Below the pieces are notes generated by a model. That model saw only the letters and a list, made by a program, of their open reading frames with translations, did not search any database and was not told the DNA's origin. From the NCBI RefSeq assembly GCF_014529535.1, contig NW_023503296.1, positions 1,212,051-1,276,050 on the forward strand: DNA of 64,000 nucleotides, in the 5' to 3' direction. Positions 58,049-64,000 of the stretch are shown here, one piece after another (within the stretch, counting starts at the first letter, position 1; each line of letters starts with the position of its first letter). This stretch comes from Bradysia coprophila. Its lineage: Eukaryota; Arthropoda; Insecta; Diptera; Sciaridae. A program made the position numbers and the translations under genes.

Positions 58049-60652
58049 TTATACATACGTAACTACAGTCATGAGTATATAAAGGACAAAAAACAATTTT
58101 CTAATTATGGCCTCACGCTGAGATTTTTTTTTATTTATAGACCATAAAATTACCATAAATGAGCTTATTGCGTTAGCGGCACATTTCTATTACATTTTTG
58201 TTTTGTACTTCTCAATTTTAGAAACATATTTCCCATTCGGTGTATCGTCTCTTGGGCTCTGTACAAGGATTCCTTCAGTTGGCCAGATTGATTGTACAAA
58301 CCCGCCTGGGGTAGTTATGGAAAGAGAGATATCGTATTTAAATGACTCAAACAGAAAATATCATTTTACTTTACCACTGAGTCATGCTTTCTGTCCAATT
58401 CGTCTTTTAATTCATATATTTGATTTAACAGATTCCTTCTTTCTATCAAAAATTTTTCCCTGAAAAGCGAAATGTTTTGTTTTTAAATTTGAAACTTTTG
58501 TTTATTTGAAATTTTGTTTCGAGACACTCTTCAGTTCATTTAGTCCATAAATTCTAAGTTTTTTATATCGATATTATTGGATTCCTTTCCGTTTTACAGT
58601 TTGTAGTCTTCTTTTGCTAATTCTTCTTCTGACCCCTCATACGTCATCAATACGAAGCATGGAAAATTTTCCACAATGCGAGGGGGAAACCACTCGGGTA
58701 ATTGATTACACACCCTGCTCGGAATTGACGGAGAATCCGGTAATTAAACGGAATTGACAAGAATTGAAAGGGATTGACAGGAATTAATGGGAATTGAAGA
58801 GAATTGAAAGAAATTGACAGGAAGTACCTTTAGAAATTGAAAGAAATTGAAAGGAAGTATAAGATCCGGTAACTGAGGTAATTAAATGGAATTGACAGGA
58901 ATTAATGGGAATTATGTAAGAAATTGACAGTTAGTGTCTATAGAAATTGAAAGGGAATGGGGGATTGAAGTTTTGACCAATTCGACGCAGAACGTCGTAA
59001 GCAAAAAATTGTTCTACGGTATGCCTCTAAAATGCACAGATTTTTTTATAAAATTAATTTTGTTTACAACGTGCGACCCTAAATGGACCCAATTTTATCA
59101 GCTGCCTAAAATGTGCCCGAGGCCGTTTCCAGTCTCGATGCAGCAAGAACTACATGGGTATCGACCATTCTGATTAAAAGAATTTCTAAAAACAGTGTAA
59201 AATCAAAAATATAGGGCCGTTTGTAATTTTTTTACTGAACGTTTCGAAGTTTAGACGAACTTATAAAAAGATCAGTGCATTTTAGAGACATACAGTTGAA
59301 AAATTTATTGTTTAGAATAATGTTTTACGTCTATTAAAAATAACTTGTCAAAACTTCAGTCACCCATTGAAAGAAATTGAAATGAATTGAAAGGAAGTAG
59401 AGAGAATCCGGCAATTGGATGAATTGCTCCGGTCATTGAGGTAACTAAATGGAATTGACAGGAATTAATGGTAATTGAAAGAAATTGACAGGAAGTACCT
59501 ATAGAAATTGGAAGGGAATTGAAAGGAATTGAACGGAATTGAAAGGAATTGAACGGAATTGAAAGGAATTGAACGGAAATAGGGCGAATCCGGCAATTAG
59601 ACGAGTTGCTCCGGTAATTGAGGTAATTAAACGGAATTGAAAGGAATTAGAAATTGATATGCCACTTTTTTGGCCAGTGGCTTACCCCTCGCCACAATGG
59701 TGTTGCATAAAATGAATTAGAGATGTGAACATGTATATACGAGCATAAGCATTCAATTTGGGTGAAATGGAATATATTTATCTACTTCGGTACATATGCT
59801 TAGCTATTATAATTCTAATTTGATTCTATGAAAATAATTGGCGTATTTTAGGAATTATTTTTAGTCCGCACTGTAAATATATCTATAGCAAAATTTGTAG
59901 CCACAAATAAATTTATTCTTATTCTCCTTATTATTTGTGGTTTCTATAACAAGAAAATTTAACCATTGACGTCATAAAGAAAAGACATTGTTTCTGGAAA
60001 TCTCAATGGTCAATTAAAAGCCCCAAAAATAACTCGAAATGGCTTACAACTTTTTTGATATAATTATTATAAAAATCAGATTTTATAACGAACGAAACTG
60101 TATTTTTCTACTGCACGCACAATAATTATTTCGTGCTCATTAAGCGTGAGAGGTTTGCGTTGAAAAAGTAAGATGTTTGTAGCTATGCATTCTAGAGCTG
60201 GTTAAGTTATTCACTTGTCACCTATATAATTTTCATCAATTCGACCAACCAAAAATTATTACATTTAACAGTAGAAGGGTCATTAGCCACTATAACGTCA
60301 ATTAATGGTTATATATACCTTTCACTCTGTAGCTTTTTATTTAGTTTATGCAAGTTATGTATTTCCTCTACGAGTTCATACTTTTCTTGAATCGTATTCG
60401 TTAGCACAATCTAAATGTGAATCAACAGCAGAATTTGGATTTGGTTTTGTGGTTCTGAATTAATAAACTAACCTGTAGATTGTTCGAACATTGTACACTG
60501 TCGCTTAAAGACAGTTTCAACGACCAATTATCAGCTTTCAGAGAAGCAATTTCTTTGTACAAACTTGGGTCTTCGTTTGTTTTGTCGGTGCCAAATGTTG
60601 AATTTTGAAAATCATTTAATGGCTCTAACTGAATTGCAATATCCCGAGACAT
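58049..60652 (-). CDS. Small coiled-coil protein, possibly tail-anchored; not recognised
   Basis: Exons (minus): 60652-60473 (60 codons), 60410-60319, 58459-58375 and 58305 to about 58209. The first four fit in phase with canonical GT-AG sites and two tiny introns (62 and 69 nt). The product starts MSRDIAIQLEPLND. From about residue 30 it is heptad-like (SLYKEIASLKADNWSLKLSL, LVEEIHNLHKLNKKLQSER, RRNLLNQIYELKDELDRK, GQLKESLYRAQETIHRM), so it should form a coiled coil. A candidate last exon at 58117-58049 reads REAIIRKLFFVLYILMTVVT and then a stop, which would be a tail anchor. Its phase requires a weak donor in the preceding exon, so this end is uncertain. The second intron carries a 1 kb transposon. 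No family was recognised; a centrosomal or organelle-tethering role would be a guess. Confidence 0.6.
58679..59691. mobile_element. 1,013 bp element with perfect 8 bp TSD and GGAATTGAAA minisatellite
   Basis: Ends CGAGGGGGAAACCACT and AGTGGCTTACCCCTCG (inverted with two mismatches). Flanked by perfect 8 bp direct repeats CCACAATG (58671-58678 and 59692-59699). Much of the interior consists of degenerate GGAATTGAAA/GGAATTGACA words and a repeated AATCCGGCAATT...GAGTTGCTCCGGTAATTGAG unit. There is no transposase. The 8 bp TSD fits hAT or P-like elements. It sits in an intron of the coiled-coil gene. A partial copy is at 16285-16461. Confidence 0.9.
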
Positions 60653-61172
60653 TATCGAAGACGTTACGGTGCCGAAATATATTGGCTGATGGGTAGATAT
60701 TAGTCGCGTGTAAAATGATGTACCCTACGCTGGACAGATGAGGTAAACTAATCAAAATTGAAGATTTTAGTGACGTTACTAAGTTGGTCTGATCTGACTA
60801 CTTTAATTCAACGATGACTAACTGATTGAGGAAAAGCAATAGTATTCTGTTTTTCATAATCATTTTCTCCCCTCCGCCGAAACCTTGGGAGCCTTTTTTG
60901 TGAAAAACGTGGTGTTCATCTCCGGGAAAAATAAGAACAAAGAGAATACTTTTGCTTTTACTAAAGTAGTTATCGTTGAATTAAAGTTCAAAAAAGTTGG
61001 AATTGTTATTTAGGTCACGGAGTGATAATCTACACATCTAGTGCATAAAAATAGTTATCTGTTTACCATGGGAAGAAAATAGGAAAGAGCGAAAGTTTGC
61101 TGCCAGAGCGAAGCGAAGTGAACACATTATTTTTCATCTGTCAAACGATCACACCTCATACCTATGAAATAG

Positions 61173-62801
61173 ATCTCAGTGAAGTATCGACCAACCTTAA
61201 ACCTACCAACTTTTTTATAGTCCGGTCGTCGTGACGAAGATTTTTGCTAGTTTTCCAAAGTCGGTAGATTTGAACCTCCGACAAAAAGTTGGTAGGTTTA
61301 AACCTACCAACTTTTTTCCAAACCTACCAACTATTTGTCAAATCTACCAATTTTTTTGCCCAACTTACCAAGTTTTCAGTTGGTAGGTTTTGTTGGTAGG
61401 TTTAAACCTACCAACTTTTCAGTCTCGCTCGATGAGAAAAGTCGGTAGATTTGACAGAAAGTTGGTAGGTTTGAACCTACCAAAAAACCTACCAACTTTC
61501 TGATCGAGCGAGACTGAAAACTTGGTAGGTTTGGCAAAAGGTTAGTAGTTTTGAGAAAAAAGTTGGTAGAATTGACAAGAAGTTGGTAGGTTTGAACCTA
61601 CCAAAAGAACCTACCAACTTTCTGATCGATCGAGACTAAAAAGATGATAGCTTTGGCAAAAAAGTTGGTAGGTTTAAACCTACCAAAAAAACCTACCAAC
61701 TTTCTGATACGTCGAGACTAAAAAGTTGATAGCTCTGGCAAAAAAATTGGTAGGTTTGAACCTACCAAAAGAACCTACCAACTTTCTGATCGGATCGCAA
61801 TTAACGGAAGTTACAATATCTCCAGAGCCCATTTTTGATCTTTTTATGGCAAACCAAACACTTTCCTAATACAATTTATTGAAAGGTAAATTCAGTTGCC
61901 GTCTATAATTTGGTTCTGTAAATTTAAGTTTTATAAATATAACAAAAATTTCACAGACTAATTATTAGACGATGCGAGAGAAAAAAATATTAACTCCTAA
62001 GTTACCAACACCGTTACGGCGCCCGGCTCGCATTGCGGCCCTCCGCTTCGCTCCGGGGCAATGGGCCGGATCGCTCGGCGGGTTAAAACGCTTCATATGT
62101 GCAATGAATGGCACAGACTAATTATTAGACGATGCGATAGAAAAAAATTAACTCCTAAGTTACCTCCTCTTCGCTCCGGGGCAATGGGCCGGTTCGCTCG
62201 GCGGGTTAAAACGCTTCATATGTGCAATGAATGACACAGACTAATTATTAAACGATGCGAGAAAAAAAAATAACTCCTAAGTTACCAACACTGTTCCGGC
62301 GCCCGGCTCGCATTGCGGCCCTCCGCTTCGCTCCGGGGCAATGGGCCGGATCGCTCAGTGTGTTAAAATGCTTTTTATGTGCAATGAAAATTGGTATTAC
62401 TAAACTTCTTTACGTTACATTTCGTAAAGGGATGAGTTCCCTAGGAACCAACAGAACGCCTTTACGGCGTGAAGAAAGTTAGGAATTGAGTTGAGATTGA
62501 ACCTACCAACTTTTTATCGCGCTCGATGACAAAGTTGGTATATTTCTTTGGTAGGCTTAAACCTACCAACTTTTCAGTCGAGCTCGATCATAAAGTTACT
62601 AGCTTTGGTAAAAAGTTGGTATGTTTAAACCTACCAAAAAAAGATACCAACTTTCTTATCGAGCGCGACTAAAAAGTTGGTAGGTTTAAACCTACCAATT
62701 TTTTTGTCAAACATCCTAACTTTTTGCCAAAATTGTCGTCACAACGACCGGACTATAATCAGAAGTTGGTAGGTTTAAGTTGGTCGATACTTCAGAGAGA
62801 T
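61173..62801. mobile_element. 1.63 kb foldback element of AAACCTACCAACTTTTT repeats, 9-10 bp TSD
   Basis: Termini ATCTCAGTGAAGTATCGACC and its near complement (ATCTCTCTGAAGTATCGACC), flanked by direct repeats ATGAAATAG (61164-61172 and 62802-62810; 10 bp if the shared T is counted). Both arms also share the block TATAGTCCGGTCGT. The arms consist of many palindromic AAGTTGGTAGGTTTAAACCT-type words separated by variable 10-40 bp spacers, many with GATCGAGCGAGACT. No ORF of substance. Confidence 0.88.
61953..62390. repeat. Three tandem GC-rich units inside the foldback
   Basis: Units of about 155, 120 and 155 bp, each starting CACAGACTAATTATTAGACG or close to it. The units hold CTTCGCTCCGGGGCAATGGG, and the first and third also GGCGCCCGGCTCGCATTGCG; the middle unit has a deletion. 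GC content of these blocks is far above the surroundings. Confidence 0.85.
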
Positions 62802-63414
62802 ATGAAATAGTTATTTGTTTTAAGAAGAAAAAATTTGTAAATTGTATTTGGAAGGTGTTGCAAGTCACAATGCAATTTCCAACTTTCTTCCTGATTTTTA
62901 AAACAAAGGCTTTCGAATTTTCATCGGAAGTGAGAAAATGACTATTGTGAAAAACGTTGTGTTCACCTCTAATATTCTAACTAACTCTGCTCTGCATTTG
63001 TTAATGCATTCTGAGTTAAGAAAATAAGCATAATCACGTATGAAAAATTCAATAATAAGCTTAACCTAGTCTCTATACAACTAGTAGATGGCGAGTGGTG
63101 GTTTGATGTTTCCTTTCAAACAAACAAATGGTTGAAGAAAACAACGTTACTTCTATGTATAGTATACGGACGGTCCTTTTGATACTATTTTCCACAAATA
63201 AGAAATACAATTTAACGGACGGTTTAAAAAATTAACAGTTTGAATGGCCAGGTTTTTTCTGCCGTAGTAATATATGTTTAGGTTATACCAATAGCAATTG
63301 CACAAAGTCTTGTGTGTTTATGATTCGTTCGTTTTCTAGAATCCGTTAAAAATCATCTCTTCAAATTTATGAAACAAAAACCTTCCTATTTTCGAGAAAT
63401 AGTACTTACAACAG

Positions 63415-63624
63415 CACGGCAGAGTAAAATGAACCTGGCAGGAGCGACTCATTTTTGAAACGTAAAAAAGATGACCTACCACTGTACACTGTACAAAAAT
63501 GAACTCGAATGAATACTGACTTAAATTGAAATAATTTTTTTCGCAAAATATGAAGCTACTAGTAGATACTTCAGGTCCCTAGTCAAATAAAGCGATCCTG
63601 CCTGGTTTACTTTACTCTGCCGTG
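63415..63624. mobile_element. MITE family C, copy 3
   Basis: About 210 bp, CACGGCAGAGTAAAATGAAC...GTTTACTTTACTCTGCCGTG. If one more base is included at each end, the flanks TTACAACA and TTATAACA match at 7 of 8 bases, suggesting an 8 bp TSD. Confidence 0.85.
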
Positions 63625-64000
63625 CTTATAACAACGAGCGCAAAGTACTATATTAGGAATCTAGATGTGTAATTATGACATGAGGCCGCAAAGAAATTCA
63701 AGCAAGAGTTGCAGGTAGAATTTCATATTTTCGCGGAGCTGAACACAACGTGTATCATGCATGCATTTTGCGATTTTTTTTGGAGAACAACAAAACATGA
63801 GTTATTTACGTATGAGTCTTGTACAGGTATGTAATTTTTCACGCGAAGAGGAACACGAGAAAAAAAATTTAATTGACATCATGAATCATGAAAAAATTAA
63901 TAAACTGATTGACTGTTCGGGGGACAAAGTAGACATATTCTCTACTGTGTTCCATTATCTTAACGCATTTGAGTGGACAAAAAGTTAATTTTCACAAATT

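Larger units (their letters stand above)
60653..64000. other. Region upstream of the coiled-coil gene, no gene seen
   Basis: Dominated by the 1.6 kb foldback at 61173-62801 and a family C MITE at 63415-63624. The segments 60845-60960 and 62895-62970 share GAGAAAATGA and GTGAAAAACGT(T/G)GTGTTCA in opposite orientation, so the foldback may have landed inside an older inverted repeat. The rest shows no coding sequence I can support. Confidence 0.45.

Noticed and set aside
58203-58463. 86-aa plus-strand frame
   Set aside because: It is the complement of two coiled-coil exons on the minus strand that have consistent splice sites and phases.
1-64000. CRISPR arrays, bacterial operons, rRNA
   Set aside because: Tandem repeats here have diverged units without unique spacers of constant length, genes have introns, and no rRNA sequence was recognised.

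Overview
This 64 kb window is AT-rich animal nuclear DNA, almost certainly from an insect and probably a nematoceran fly such as a gnat or midge. The evidence is several multi-exon genes with short GT-AG introns (about 55-75 nt), two tandem yellow-family genes (an insect family), a greatwall kinase, and a very dense load of small inverted-repeat transposons. There is no bacterial gene layout, rRNA, CRISPR array or convincing tRNA.

Layout. (1) 206-4514, minus: an 8-exon gene whose spliced frame joins cleanly into 806 codons. It encodes an unrecognised protein with two cysteine clusters. (2) 7724-14032 and 19390-23269, plus: two tandem yellow/major-royal-jelly-family genes. Their internal exons have identical lengths; the first ends in a His/Trp-rich tail that the second lacks. 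(3) 23452-27326, minus: greatwall/MASTL kinase, convergent with the second yellow gene. (4) 27600-31000: a block of nested satellites and foldback elements. (5) 34080-34541, plus: a compact gene uninterrupted in its coding part, resembling Tse2-type ADP-ribosyltransferase toxins known from bacteria and fungi. It is the best candidate in the window for horizontal transfer. (6) 42315-50960, minus: a small secreted or surface cysteine-rich protein with two Cys modules and a hydrophobic tail, spread over long introns. (7) 58049-60652, minus: a small coiled-coil protein, possibly tail-anchored, not recognised. (8) 61173-62801: a long foldback element.

The most systematic signal is the mobile DNA. 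For several families both terminal inverted repeats and flanking target-site duplications (TSDs) can be read directly. They fall into groups: AAGG...CCTT or similar ends with about 9-10 bp TSDs (Mutator-like size), several families with 8 bp TSDs (hAT/P-like size), and a TA-flanked Tc1/mariner-like MITE, one copy of which holds another inverted-repeat element. No intact transposase is present, so all are non-autonomous.

Gene products were inferred by reading translations and splice sites by eye. Exon borders may be off by a base or two where noted, and no database search was possible.
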